The notes: generated by a model from the sequence alone, not told the origin. Counted from the stretch's first letter, positions 11,250-24,759 are shown. The stretch is 64,000 nt of DNA from Scylla paramamosain (GCF_035594125.1 NC_087192.1:8678501-8742500), one strand, 5' to 3'. Program-made: numbers and translations.

Positions 11250-12730
11250 TTTAGAGACAGAATGGAGCAACTTTTTCATGGCAGGAATGGGTATACAGAG
11301 AAGACAAGTGGAACCTCTTCTTGGAAATTTATAAAAAGGGAGTGGAACAGCATGTACCAACATTAAAACAAAAGGAGACTAGAATTAAAGAGTCGTTTAA
11401 CAGGTAGTGCGGTGACACGAACGAAAGGCAGCAAGGGCATGGAAAAGATGGAGGAGACATCCAGAGAGGTGGTTGGAATATAAGTGCAAAAAATTAATAT
11501 GTGGAAATACACAGGGAAGATAAAAATAATTATGAGAAGAACATATAAAAAAAAAAGAATAAGAAATAAGGAAATTATACAGAGATGGAATGGAACATGG
11601 TGATCTGGATATGGCTGAGATTATGAATAAGCACTTCCAAGCAGTCTTTACGAGGGAGAGTAATTGGGATGAGGAAGGACAGAGGCAAGAAAGATAGCTT
11701 CCTATAAGCGATATAGAATCCACGAAATGAAAAAAAATAAATAAAAAATAAATAAAAAGTTAATGAGGGAATTGGACGTGATATCACATGGACCAGACGG
11801 AATCGCAAACTGGTGATTAAATTCTAGAATATAGTGAGGAGCTGGCAGATAAAATACATAGCAGAGTTCACTAAAGAAAGGAAAAATCCCGAGACTGGAA
11901 AAAAAAGCTAATTTGTTCTGATACATAAAGGAGGTGACAGAGAAAACCTGAGATAGATCAGTATTCTTTAACAAGTGTGGTAGCCAAGATTTGCGAAAAA
12001 AAAAAAGTTATTAAGGGCAGATGGACTTAACACTTGGAAGCAAACAGCTCACTGACCACAAGAAAATTTAATTTAGAAAAGGTAAATCGTGTACCACAAA
12101 TTTGATGTTTTTATTCTTGAATAATAGGTATAATGCAAGAAAGGTCGAGGGACTGTGTATTCCTTGATTGAAAAAAAGGTTTTGATAAGATGTCACACAA
12201 AGCCTGGTAAGAGAAGTAGAGTTCATAGCAGAAGTGCAAGGAGAGCTGCTGGATTGGATGAGTGACTTTCTGAAAGAAAAGGAAATGAGAGAGATAATGA
12301 AAGCCAAATTCCTTCCCTGGAAGGAAGTTATCAGTGGGGTCCCACAGGTATCAGTATTGGCCCCAATTATGTTTGCAATATGTATTAATGACATAGATGG
12401 GGGAATTAATAATTATATGAGTCTCTTTGCCGATTGTACTAAATTACTGAGAAGAGTGAGTAAAGAGAATGATTGTGGGATGGTGCAACAAGATCTGATA
12501 AAATTTGGGAATGGAACTACAAATGGGAAATGGAATTCAACATCAAGAAATGCAGTGTAATGAAGTTTGGAAAGAGCAAGCAGAGGATTTCAGAGCAATA
12601 TAAACTTGGAGAGATAATAGAGAAATCAAATTCTTTAATTTTAAGTATCTCTGTAAGACTGTATTTTAGATATAGTACTTACATAGACTTGCTACAGTCT
12701 GCACTTACTTTGGCCTCTACTTTCAGCTGA
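11250..12730 (+). pseudogene. CR1/Jockey-like LINE reverse transcriptase remnant
   Basis: Plus-strand, heavily decayed. Recognisable pieces are GELLDWMSDFLKEKEM, ISGVPQVSVLAPIMF (normally GVPQGS), INDIDGGINNYMSLFAD and, in another frame, KWEMEFNIKKCSVMKFGKSK. The catalytic FADD is changed to FADC, so the enzyme would be dead even without the frameshifts. The same family occurs at 52333-53440 on the minus strand with FADD intact. Confidence 0.8.
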
Positions 12731-13647
12731 GGTGTTTAACTCAGTAACCAGTCATTATCCCTTACTTTCTACATAGGGGCAAATAAATGTAATATAGAAA
12801 TCATCATCATTTTTACTAATGTGATCAGTCATTAAAAATATATTTTTTAAGCTTTCAAGTAGTAGCACTAAACACCCATTGTACTAAGCTCTTTTCACTG
12901 TGCTCCTGTGTCTTGGCATCATCTTAGCGTTAGTTTTACTCCCATGATACAACAATTATCACACATGAACTATTCAAATTTAAAACTAAATCAGTTGTCA
13001 TTTTCCTTGTCACTAACATTAAATGATCCCTGTGATAATTTTACATAGAGGGTAATCTTTAGAAACAGACCCCCAAAAAAATTTGGAGATCCAGAATCCC
13101 AAAGAATTAGGTTTGGCTGGTTGGCTGCTATGAGATATATACCTGTGTATGTGCATATACATACATGCATGGGTACAACCATATAAACATATTTCTGTAT
13201 ACATATTCTTTATTTACCAAATATCAATGTACTTCTTTCATATCTGTTATCTGAAGACTTTCAGTCTTCCACAACCAGGCCCCAGCAAATGTCCTAGTGG
13301 TTTAGCAGAGCAGCTTAACATCAACACCCAATGCTTCATCTCCAAACAAATTTCAGTGCAATGAATATTCAAGATTACACAGGATGCAATTACAAGATAT
13401 ATGTGAACACTTATTTTATTTTATTTATTTATTTTATTTATACATCTAATACTTTTTATAACATGAAATACTTTTTCATAAAATGGCCAACTCTGATGGA
13501 AGACACAGGGTGTTTTTGTTAAGTTTCCTTAACACAGGATTATTATTGTTTTTATGTAATTGGCAGATTCATATGCATGATGTTTTTATGAAGATATTTT
13601 AACAAATGGTATGAGTGACCTCTGACAAATTTGATAAATATGAATAT

Positions 13648-13738
<91 letters not shown>

Positions 13739-15472
13739 ATAATAATTCTTAATTGTGATTCCTAAAACAGCACAATTATTGTGTGATAAATGAGTACTAA
13801 TTCTGAAAAAGATCTTTTATGCATACAGAACACAAAGAAATCCTGGAAACAAAATGAAAATTACTTCCTTCAGCAAACAATGGAATAAGTCTTCTTGAAG
13901 AAATTGATTATTCATTTCTGCAATTTACTCACATAATTAGGATAGAACCCATTAAAGTAGTGAGAGTACTCAGCACTTTCAGCACAATTCTAATACACTA
14001 ATGGTAGTGAGCACAATGGGCTCACTACCTGAGCTTAACCCTCTGAATCCAGTGGCTGTCTTGTACTCTTATTTCAGCTGAGATTACATGCTTGCACTAA
14101 GTTTTACAGGTATTGTCTAAAGATCAATGAGGTGTGTGGTTAGTAAAATTACCGGTATAATAGTATCTAGTTTTGTACTATTTCAAGTAGGAATACACTC
14201 AAGTGATATGTTTCAAGAAACCACTCAGATTTTAAGGGTTAAGTCAAGTGTTTCATAACGTCTTTGTTATCAGAATCATCTATATCTCTGCAGATCTTTG
14301 GAGGAATTAAGTACTACATATTGTGATTTTCAGTATATTCCTCTCTTGAATTCTTTAATTGCCATCCTACTGGTTATTCTTGTCAGCTCATTTCAGTCAT
14401 TCAATTACCTCATCAACAGTGAAGCTCAAAAACAAGAAATACACATATAATAATTCTGGCAATCAATATCACTTTGATCCTCATTTAACGTTGAATCAAA
14501 CCTGTTATAAAAGAAAACATCCAAAATTTTGTCTGCATTAATATTCTGCCCATTGTCAACAACGAAATGGTCAAAGATGGTTGCAAGCTTGGTGTCCAAT
14601 CATCTGCAGGTGACCCTTTCAGAAAACAGTGAAGGAATTACAAAGTAGAATATAAATACAAATAAATGAATTAATATAATCAAAGAAAAATAGTAACTTG
14701 TCATTATAATTATTTACATGTTTTTAATCAATAAACAGCTATTCAGTTTGCTAAAAGAAAATAACAATAAAACAAAATTATATAAATGAATAAATAAAAA
14801 AAATATTAGATAAATAGACAGATAAAATTACAAACTCTTTATTCTGTCTTTTCCATCATTCAAAGTTCATTGGAGAACTTGGCAAATATTCAGTAGTCCA
14901 TCTTTCTCCTTATCCTATAGGTACACAACAGAAATGGCAGATGTTTGCACCACAAAGCTGGTATGGAAACAGCCCATGAATTCATGGACAAATGTAAATA
15001 TCAAACCTATGCAGTAGTGAAGTTAAGTACCTAAAGGGATGCTGGACATTGATGGCTTAGGGCTTCACAGATATGAGAACAATATCCCTTACATACAGCT
15101 TTGTTGCAATGCATTTTGATAAAGGCCAACATTTAAATAATTCTACATTTTTTTATTGATGAATTTAAAAAGATCATTCATATTGAAAGGCTTATAGTTG
15201 AAATACTTATATTTGTAGGTACAGTACATTACTTCTTACTCTATGGATTACTCTGCTTTTAATATTCTTCATATAATAACTTAGTTTCTGCTTCTTAAAT
15301 GTTTCTCTCTTTTATGAGTTTGTCAGTTTTTTCACTATCTCTACCTTTGAATCCTCAGTATATATACTAACACTACTTTTACCCAGTTTTTTCTTATAAA
15401 TACCTTTTTCTACAAGATACTCTTCTACCTTGCGACTCACTGTCCTCCTTAAAGAGAATGTTTTTTTTTTTT
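12731..15472. other. AT-rich non-coding DNA 3' of CIR1
   Basis: No gene or element is supported here. It contains an AT tract (13650-13734), stray A/T runs and short frames without coding character. Part of the right side may be the CIR1 3' untranslated region (minus strand); no convincing polyadenylation site could be chosen among many TTTATT words. Confidence 0.5.
13650..13734. repeat. (AT)n microsatellite
   Basis: 85 bp of AT dinucleotides followed by a short AAT run. Confidence 0.98.
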
Positions 15473-16396
15473 TTACCTTCTGCCTCTACTTCTGCTTCTT
15501 GACCTTGTATATCTACTTGGTGATTTCTTACTATGACTTCTTGACATCCTTTCTCCCTTTCTCATCCTTCTCTCTCTACTTCTTGACCGTCCAGCTCTGT
15601 TCTTTGAACTTCTTTCTCTGCTTGACCTCTTCTCTCTCCTTGAATCTTTGTCATTACTTCTTGATCTCTTGTCTTTGCTTCTTGATCTCCTGTCTCTACT
15701 TGTTGACCTCCTGTCCTGGCTTTTGTTTCCAACCTGTTTATCTTTCCCACTTACTTCCTCACTTTCTTTTCCCCCACCTGTGTTCCAAAAGTCCCAGGCT
15801 CTTCCTCTCTTGGAAGGAACTTCTAGGGATTCGTCTCTCTCCCTGCTCCTCTCAAAGTCTGGGTTCATACTTCTTTTGTGTTTTTCTTGAATTTTTATAG
15901 AAGTGACTTCCTCATCAGAAAGCTTCTCCTGCTTGATAGTGGCAGTGGTGGTGGTAGTGGTAGTGGTCTTAACAGTGGCAGCAAAAGGATTGTCTCTTCC
16001 TACAAAGTCCACTTTGAGTCCCTTTGTTATCTCCCTGAGGAGAGCCTGAGTGTCAGGTTTCTCCTCAGACTGCTTCTTGCTTTCTCTCTTCTTACTTGTT
16101 TTCTTTTTTGTTCTCTTGCTGTTGTGTTCACCTTCTGAATCTGAATTGTATTTTGTCTTGGCCTTCTTCTTTTTCTTCACCTTTTTATGTTTCTTTTTCT
16201 TTGTTTTCTTTTCCTCCTCGGATTCTGAGGAAGAGGAAGAGGAGGATGAGGAAGATTTTCTGCTTTCCTTGGCTTTCTTCTTTTTCTTGCTATCCATTTT
16301 TTCCAACTTCCTCAGGAGCTTCTTCTTCTCCTTCATGGTCAGAGAACGTAGTAGTGTGTACTCATCCACACTCTCCTCATCACTTGACACAAGCCG
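15473..16396 (-). CDS. CIR1: CIR1 exon 4, Lys/Ser-rich and RS domain
   Basis: Starts [16 protein letters not shown] after the acceptor TTTCCCAG and encodes [18 protein letters not shown], a Ser run, a Lys-rich basic stretch, a Thr run and an RS-rich tail ending [10 protein letters not shown] before TAA at 15475-15473. The final codons read AGAAGGTAAAA, so AAG|GTAAAA is also a plausible splice donor; if used, the stop is intronic and the tail continues in another exon. Confidence 0.85.
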   Translation of the reverse strand, partial: RLVSSDEESVDEYTLLRSLTMKEKKKLLRKLEKMDSKKKKKAKESRKSSSSSSSSSSESEEEKKTKKKKHKKVKKKKKAKTKYNSDSEGEHNSKRTKKKTSKKRESKKQSEEKPDTQALLREITKGLKVDFVGRDNPFAATVKTTTTTTTTATIKQEKLSDEEVTSIKIQEKHKRSMNPDFERSRERDESLEVPSKRGRAWDFWNTGGGKESEEVSGKDKQVGNKSQDRRSTSRDRRSRSKDKRSRSNDKDSRREKRSSRERSSKNRAGRSRSRERRMRKGERMSRSHSKKSPSRYTRSRSRSRGRR

Positions 16397-19300
16397 CTGG
16401 GAAAGCAAGAGTCAATATAAAAGAAATGCTTCCCTTACGAAGTAATTTTTAACTGCTAGATCTGAAACTTCTAGTATTTTCATCACTAAGAAATTTACCT
16501 ATAATAGTACTCATTCAAACAAGTGTGTGGATGTATGCATGCATTTATCTATATCTTGTTTTTAAGCTATTCTTAACAGCATACTAGAGCAGAGGCTCAA
16601 CTTGCTTTGTCTGTACACTTCATCCTTATATGCTCCTATGTAATTCTTCCACTCTCCCATCAATTAATGGGAAGTTTGATAACACAGGCATGGATGATGT
16701 GAAATGAAAGCTATTTGCAGATGGCAATGTAATGGTTGCATGGTAATCAACAAATAACAAAGTCGCCTGCTAAAAACCAGGAGACTGAAATAACAGGGAG
16801 GATATACAGTGGGGTACTTGGCATAGGACATATTTGACTTAAAACCAACACACTATGTGACCCAAAAAATCTTGTTTTTTTCTTTGCTTGCAATGCTCAC
16901 ATCACTTGGGTGAGTACAAAATTCATAATTTCTTTATGACTTTCCTGGTGTGTTTGCTAGTGATGAACACTACACTATACAGCGTATGGTAAAAGACATA
17001 GTTTATACACGTTTTATTGCAATTTTTAAAGTGACCAAATTTTTTTTTATCAATTTTTTGTTTTCAAGAATAAAGTCTTGTCATCAAACTGTTTTTCTGC
17101 TTCTGACACCAATGTGGGACAAATTATGGTTCTAAGCCAAGTACACCAGTGTATGAGTGAGGTCATTTTAAGGAATGTAAGAGAAAAGTAAATATAAGAA
17201 GATGAAATGTTATAATGCATGAAAAACCAAGGATTCTGAAAGAAAGAGCACAAAAAACATCTTGTATTAGTGCTACAGTTGTAAAAAAATGTTACTGATG
17301 TAAAAGTGCTTTTTTTACCAAAAAACAATCTTGCATATATGACCAATTGTTTGATAAAAATTTTGTAGTACATCAACAATACATTTCATGTAAATATTCA
17401 CATTAAGTAAAAATTTATTATATAGTATGTTTGCCATTTCTTGCAGGAAGCTCACAATAAAACAAAATTCAACAAATCAATAACCAGTTTCTTTACTAAC
17501 CTGATTTTTAGCAAATGGATTTTGAGAGTTGCCATAAATCCCATATGAAACTGTTGGAATGTTTTTCAGCCGCAGGCCATCATCTCTCATCCCTGCAGCC
17601 AGTTCTTTGTGGCTAAGGCCACCAGAGCCCTCAGCTGGTTCCAGCACCCGCCCATAAAGAGGACACTCCTTATCTGTGTTGATGTGACCCCATGCCTTGC
17701 ATTTGATGCATCGTACATTTCTCACAGCAATCCCAAATGGCTGATCACGAATAGTGTCATCATCTTTGCAGTAACTGGAAGTAATGCAAAAGCGTATTTC
17801 ATGTTAATGCTACCTTTTCTTTTCAGTTACTACAGAAACATTGCTCTAAAAAGTATTACTGAAAAAAAACACCAAGTATCACAATAAAATCACCCATCTT
17901 TGTATTTCTTCCAAGCATGTTTTAATCATCTCATCTTCCCACACCCTTTTACTTCACACAGACTCTCTAGCACTCTATCCTCCCATTGACTATACCTATC
18001 ACATTCATATATACTACTAATGGTGGGTAAATGCAGACACTTATGCAAACAAATTCCACAGATGCAGATTTCTGATCTCATTTGCATGTAGTGACCAAGA
18101 ATATGAAGGTCCGAAAAATATCTTGGGACCAGACAACCATTATGGTCCTAACATCCAAGGTACTGTCCATCTGTTCTGGTCAAGGGTTCATGCCCAAGGC
18201 CTAGAGGAGGTGTCTCATGGCTAAAGATTTATCTTGCTTTCAGAGCAAATTCTCCGGGTTTCTATGAAGTGCTTAAGTGGAGCCTGACATTGATGACAGC
18301 TATCAAGATTCCCATTAGGTAATATATACATGTAATAGTGTTAAATATAATGTCTGTATGGTCGGGCAGCTCTGCCTTAAAGAAAACTGAAGTCTAACAT
18401 GTTCATGGTACAAAGCAAAACGCCAGAAATTCACCTAAATGGTGGGAGGAAGCTGAGTAAAGACTGGGAGTACAAGGGCCCTAAAATGGTCATGGAACCT
18501 GACGATCATAATAGTCATAATGCTAAGGCACTGTTCTTTGTTCTCCCAGTTTGATTCCCCAGTCACATGAAAACATCTCAAGGCTCAAGATTTATCTCTC
18601 ATTCACATTAATTTCTATATTTCTATTATGTGCTCAAAGAAGACACAGCATGCAGCTTTGTTTTTGTGACAAACCTGACAAGGAAGATGAAACCCAAAGA
18701 AGGAAAAAATTGGAGCTAGGCTGAAAATTAATGGCATAGGGTGAGCTGTGATATCATATCTGTTTCCAGATGACAATGATGTTTGCAGAGGGCAAAAGAG
18801 AACTTCTGAGAATGATGGATCAATTCTACAGTGTATGTATGAGACACAAACTGTAAGTAAGTGGGGAGAAAATCATGATAGTTACTGAGGAGATGGAAGT
18901 ACATAACTTTCATAGACCTTATAGGCTGAATGTGCTACTGGGGTTGTTATGGGAGGAGAGATTTATGTGTTATGTAAACATGGTGAAAAAGGTGGGGGAA
19001 AACAGAGGGCTGTGAAAGGTAGGCATGTCACAAGATCACTTATAAGAGTTATGAAAGGGAGAAATGTGTCCCAAGATTCTCCTGCCAACATTGATATATG
19101 GATCAAAGACTTGGGCATGAAACAGGACAGAGGAAGTGTTTGCTATGAAAGTGAGTTATTTAAGAGGAGCATGTGGATGGAAAGGGGAGATCAATAACTG
19201 TGTATCAGAGATGTGGTATGAGCACCTAAGCAAGTGTGGAAAAGTGGAATAGGTGAAAAAAAACACTAAGATGGGTGAAAGTGTGAAGAATGATTTTGTT

Positions 19301-22169
19301 AAGAAAAGTATGTATATGAAATTGAAGGAGTTAATAAAAGATGAAAGCCACTTAGAAGGTAGAAGGATAGAGTAAAGAACTACATATGGAAAGGGCGTGT
19401 TAGTAGAGGCAAAACATCTGCATAAGCAAGAAGGGATAAGGAGTGGAAGCTCTTCTGTTGTGGCCATTCCCTAAAGGGATGCTACTGGACGAAATGAGGC
19501 ACAACAGAGATAGATAGATCATCTGCAACACAGATAACTCTTTCAAATGGATCTTTGGAAAAATTAAACTGAAGTAATGACTAGTGCAACCATTTACCTT
19601 ATATGTTTCCTGAAGGTGCCTAATCTAAGAACTGCTGCAGGCTTACCTTTCCCTTGGAGCATTGAATTTGCGTTGCCACTCAAACTTGTACTCTGGTTCC
19701 CCTTCCTCCTTTTCCCGCTCTTTCTTGACCCCTGCAGGAGCCTCGTACATAAAGTTGAGGGACAGCTTTTCCTTGTTCTCCCCCTTAGCCAGGAGTGCCT
19801 TATTATTGTACAGTTCCTGCTCCTTTTCATATTGGACACGTAGCTCCTCCTGCTTCTTGCGCTCGGCCTCAGCCTTCTGCTCAGCAATCCAAACCTGCCA
19901 ACAATATTCAGAAACCATGAATATTATTTTCATATTTCTATATATAGTGCCTGTGTAAGACTGTTAATGCATTTTGTGTGATGCCATGATAGTGCTCTGC
20001 AGGTAGAAGGTAAATTAAGTGCAATAGCTTCTTGATGTGGGAAGAAGTTTCAAGTAAGGATGTATAATGTTAATTTTTGTGTAACAAAGTTTTTCAAAAT
20101 TAAAAATTAAAAGTTCACAGAATATTAACAATTAGGGCATTTCATTTAAAATTCTGGTGCAGCCACAGGATAAAGTTTATCAAACTTATTACACAACTTT
20201 TCAGTCCAATTAAATTCTCTCAAAACAAGGGAAGTCTTATATACTAAGATTAATGCAAATGATAAAAAAAAAAAAAATAAATAAATAAAAAAATAATAAA
20301 TAAATAAATAAAAAATAAATTAATTAATTAATTAATCATAATGCTGCTTGAGTCCTCTATTTGCTCACATACACATTCTGGCCTCCACTGGTGCTGTGTC
20401 TAGTATGGCTGTAATAGCACTTAAGTGTGGAAAAATTTTACATTTTCTAAGGCCAATGAGCTCCGCATCAGTCAAGAGTAAACACTGAAATTATTATTTT
20501 TTGTTTATATCTGGGATTTGTGGGTAGTGGCACATAAGGATTTCATGGTATCTATACAGCTGCTCCCTCCAATCATGCACTGCTGCTCATGAGGCCACCA
20601 ATTATGACTCCATGGTAGGTTCAGTTACACTTTTCATTTGTTTCAGACGTATCAGGTGTTCTGATAGAGGCTTACTGTCATTTGTTAATATGGCTACCCA
20701 GTGGACGGAGGTGAAGTGAACAGAGTTAGTGTTCGGCTGGTAAATCTCTATCTTATTTTTATTTAGCAACAGCAATGCATAAGATGCAAAATACAGATGT
20801 AAAGAAGAGGTTCCATGTGTTTATTAACTAAGCCACCAAACTGTACCCACCTTCATTGCCCTGAGAAGCTCTACACCTCACCAGTAATTTTTAACGTCCC
20901 TTGTTAAGTTAGATTATGCTAGGTTAGGTTCACATTCTAACGAAGAGGGATCCAGAGAAGAGCATAGTCCCTCCTTTCCCCCCCATGGCTAGGTTAGGTT
21001 AATGTCCTAGTGAGGGGGTTCCAGGAGGGGGGCTGTGCCCTCCCATGGCTAAGTTGGGTTAATTCAAAATATTAAGGTAAATTTCCTTAGATTTTTAATG
21101 CCCATACTTCACTTATTTTCTCATCCCCCCCTCCCAAAACCCCCAAGCTTGTCTTTGGGGTTACGGGGATTGGGGGAAACTTCTTATCAAGAAATATCCC
21201 AAACTGAAATGTTTTGCCCAATAGTTAGGTCTGTCACTTGTTACACCTCACCTAACTCCATTACATACTTTATCCAAACTACCAAGCAGTCACCAAACTG
21301 TCTAACTATTGCTTGATAACCAAACAATTAAGAATATTTCAAAATTACATCCAATCTAACAAAATTCCTAACACATGCTTTCATACCTTAGACCTACTAA
21401 ACATTAAAAATTTGACTGCATTATAGTTATTCCTAAATCTGTTGATCTAGCCCAGCAATCAAAGCAGCAGAATCCAAGACCTACAGAATAAGTAAAGATT
21501 CAGTATCTGGAGGATGCTAATTCCTGAAATAATACCAGTTCTCCCCTAACTTACAACTTCTACAGGGCCTCAACCACTGAGGATGCTGCTCAATAACTCC
21601 CACAGCCATGTCATGGTGTGTGTAGGTCTGTGCAGAACCTAAGTAAATCATGGATTTTTGTATTTCTGGCACTAGTAAATTCCAGGCAAATTACCATATC
21701 TGGTTTACTTGTTGACAACCCTGTTAATCTGACTAGTCAAACAAGAAGAGGGAATTGCCTGTGAAATACTGGGATCGCTCAAGTCTGCAGGTACAGTCCG
21801 TTGAAAGTAATGTAGTGAAAAGTTTGGTTGAATGAAGGACCGAGTGTATGTACAGTACCTTGTGTAGAACGAACGGGCACAAGTAGGGTGTATCAATATT
21901 TTCTTAGCACACTGATTTTTTTTTTATTCTTTTTATTCGGTAGGGTGTATGTGAAAAATGAGTTACTGGTCACCAGTGGTTAGTCTTGCAGAGGGCGGAG
22001 AAAGTGTGGAAGGATATACTAGTCTTGATACTAAAGAAATGGGGAAGTGGGCACCTCTCTAAACTTCTGTAAAAAGGACGTAAATAATTCGACTTACCCT
22101 CTTGAGGTTATCCCTTGAGGCTGGGTGGAAGAACTTCTTGCACATATAGTTATTAAACCCTTTCCCCAT
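15473..22169 (-). CDS. CIR1: CIR1, corepressor interacting with RBPJ (four exons)
   Basis: Minus-strand host gene. Exons 22169-22098, 19894-19647, 17774-17501 and 16396-15473 join in frame (phases 0, 2, 0) into about 505 residues; mammalian CIR1 has about 450. The N-terminus [19 protein letters not shown] and then [15 protein letters not shown] form the CIR N-terminal domain. [10 protein letters not shown] and [10 protein letters not shown] follow, then a conserved IRDQPFG and a knuckle CX2CX4HX6C (residues about 129-144), then Lys- and Ser-rich tracts and a C-terminal RS domain. In mammals CIR1 bridges the Notch effector RBPJ to SAP30/HDAC complexes and binds splicing factors; it is nuclear. 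That role is transferred by family. All introns are GT-AG. The end is uncertain, see exon 4. Confidence 0.93.
17501..17774 (-). CDS. CIR1: CIR1 exon 3
   Basis: Completes the split codon as Ser and reads [14 protein letters not shown], the [16 protein letters not shown] knuckle, and ends NPFAKNQ. Acceptor CAG at its right edge, donor GTTAGT at its left. The intron to exon 4 (16397-17500) holds no recognised element. Confidence 0.92.
18100..18660 (+). repeat. Diverged direct duplication in CIR1 intron 2
   Basis: A segment at about 18120-18290 (CCAGACAACCATTATGGTCC... AAGGTACTGT) recurs in diverged form at about 18490-18650 (CCTGACGATCATAATAGTC... AAGGCACTGTT), spaced about 375 bp. Origin unknown. 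Confidence 0.55.
18735..19480 (+). pseudogene. LINE RT C-terminal remnant in CIR1 intron 2
   Basis: Plus strand, opposite to CIR1. Frame pieces read [42 protein letters not shown] and, further on, [17 protein letters not shown] and [10 protein letters not shown]. These match the part of a non-LTR RT after the YADD box and the C-terminal domain common in RTE/R4-like or related arthropod LINEs. The catalytic box itself is decayed. Many stops and shifts. Confidence 0.65.
19647..19894 (-). CDS. CIR1: CIR1 exon 2
   Basis: Encodes [14 protein letters not shown] through [11 protein letters not shown] and ends after the second base of a codon. The acceptor CAG lies just right of 19894 and the donor GTAAGC just left of 19647. 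Confidence 0.93.
19895..22097. other. CIR1 intron 1
   Basis: Mostly unassigned DNA. It includes A/T-rich runs near 20260-20340 and a two-unit tandem repeat of about 66 bp at 20927-21058, each unit starting GCTAGGTTAGGTT and carrying a GGGATCCAG/GGGTTCCAG core. No RNA gene or other coding segment was recognised. Confidence 0.5.
22098..22169 (-). CDS. CIR1: CIR1 exon 1 (coding)
   Basis: Twenty-four codons beginning [12 protein letters not shown]. The start matches the conserved N-terminus of the family. The donor GTAAGT is at 22097-22092. The exon was found from the protein family, since it is too short for an ORF scan. Confidence 0.92.
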
Positions 22170-24299
22170 GATGGCGTGGTACCGTTAGTCACGGCAAGAA
22201 CAGAGTGTAGTCAGACGCTTCTTGTGCTTCCCGTCGACGACAGTGTTGTTGCTGCTGCTGATGATGATGACTGGTTGGTCGCTCCTAAGGGTTCTATTAT
22301 ATTACGTGTAACCTTTACATCAGCACTCCCTCAAATGCAGTAAACCCTCTGGTCCATATAATTATATTCACTATTTTCATAGTGACACGTGTCACCAACA
22401 AGGAATCTTAACCTAATTGCCAAGGTGGCATATTTCCGTATGAAATGTCCGGGGTGTCCGGATGCCGTGTTCGCTGCCAGACGTGCGTGGCATCACCCAT
22501 TTGAAGCTCGCCGGCGTCCGACTCTTGGACACGCCAAACTGGTTTATGTTAAGTTAGGTTAAGATTAGGTTGGGTTAGGGTTAGACTGTCATGAATAGGA
22601 AAGGTGAGTCTTGAAAATTGTTTGAAATCGTTACATTGATAATAACTTTAACAATAGACCATGTTAAGTTAGGATTAGGTTAGGTTTAGACTCATGAATA
22701 GGAGAGGCGGTCTTAAAAATTGTTTGAAATCGATACAATGGTAATAATAGATAAATAACTTTTTAACAATATCAAATGAAAAAAAAAGGAAATGATACGT
22801 AGCTACAACCAAACGATGACGAACGTCAGTCACATTCCTTTAATGTTTTCCTTATAGTATAAATATTTGTGGTACTCAGTGATCTTGTAAAACGTTAATT
22901 TTCGCGATACACTATTATTAACGTTATCAACTTTTAGAGCGTTAGGATAATGTATAGCTATACAATCGAACTTCATGAGACATCATGCTGAGTGATCAAA
23001 AGTATCATAGTTCACCATATCGCCCGCTTACATAAGGCGTTTTCAGTAGCGTCACCGACAAGTCAAACGTTTTGCTCGCAAGATAGCCCAGATGCCCAGC
23101 AGAGCCTTCGTTTTTCCAGACCCAAAAGGCAAACAATAAATCAGCAAATAGTAGAACATCAGAACAACATTTAAGTTCCCGTAGGAATGTATTTTGAAGA
23201 ATGAAATATAAAATATAATGCTTTTTGAGACTAATAAAGTTAGTATTGTTTGAAGAAATATTTCTTTTCTTGTCATTTCACATTAAAAAGAACCTGAAAG
23301 TGACATAGAACAAAGGAAAGAAAAGGAGATGCTACGCTTCCTGGTGATATTTCGCATCTGCTTGACCGATAGGCGTTTTGTCCGACTCCATTCCGTAACT
23401 GACTTTAATCCAGTAGCAGTGCTTTTTATTTTTATTTTTTCGTGTTAATGCGTTTCTTGCATCATCTCTCAACATAATTATGTGCAGGCGAGGAAATATA
23501 TATTTTTGCAATATTATAGTTGACATGAAGCTAAAGCAGGGAGAAAATTATAGTTGACTAAGAACTCATACATGCTAACTCTAAATACACGAGCACATGC
23601 TGCCGCCACACACCTCATATTCCTCTCTTCTATGTTTGCTGCTGCTCTGAAAAACTTCTCTTCCCAAGGAAACAGACCGAGAACCTTAAGTAATGGTAGA
23701 GTCTATTAGTACCTCTTCCTGTATCTTAAGGAATTACTACCCAAAGTCAATTGAGTGATGTACACGAGAGTTTTTCCCAAGGATGGTGGGGCCTCGTCTG
23801 GCAGCGGGCCTGTGAATCGTGTTCAGTAGAAAATCAAACTTGTGCCGGTCTACTGCTGAAAACGCTTATATTACAACCTTGCAATCAGACGCTTTGATAG
23901 ACCTCTTCACCGCACCTGGCTCCTTTTGGGGTGCGTTTGATAGTCCGATTCGAGCTATCTAAGCGCCTGGGAAGCAGCAGCAGCAGCAGCACTGCAGTCG
24001 CAAAAGAAAAAAAAAAAAATCACAATACGCTAGCATAAGGAAAAAAAAAAAGCGCTAAATTATAGGCGAACATTTTTAAATATGGCGCTAAATGGGACGA
24101 AAAAGGGCGCTAGTTATGGAATAAACGTAAATGTTTAGCGCTAGATTATTATGAAAATAGCTAGATTTACCGTCAAAAGCGTTAAGTTGGCAACATTAGG
24201 CCTGCGCTAAAGGTTCTTAGTTTCCAACTTGACATTTCAGATATGGCAAGTTTTGGCAACCCAAAACAAGATTGTGCTTGCTTTACCACGTGGTCTGCG

Positions 24300-24412
24300 T
24301 GGTTTTGCAAATCCTTAAATTTGCGGAGATTTTGCCGCAAACGCAAATCCGCAAACAAAAATTTACCTTCCGCAATTGCGGAGTTTGAAGTTTGCGGAAG
24401 TGCCCAGCTCAA
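24300..24412. repeat. Cluster of TTTGCGG/CCGCAAA motifs
   Basis: TTTGCGG or its complement, or close variants (TTGCGG, CCGCAA), occur about seven times in 90 bp on both strands, giving several possible hairpins. A segment AGCTAGATTTA(C/G)CGTCAAAAGC occurs at about 24158 and again at about 24412, bracketing the cluster. Confidence 0.6.
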
Positions 24413-24435
24413 AGCTAGATTTAGCGTCAAAAGCT

Positions 24436-24599
<164 letters not shown>

Positions 24600-24759
24600 G
24601 CAGCCTCATATGAATACATATGTGAGTACATATGAGTACATGTGTGGGTGACAGCGGCATTATGTGGCTCTGTTCAGAACCGTTATCTACAGCAATAATG
24701 GAAGGAGAGCTAACACGAGTCTATAGGTTGACCTCTGAGGCCCTGGGGTCATGAGAGAA

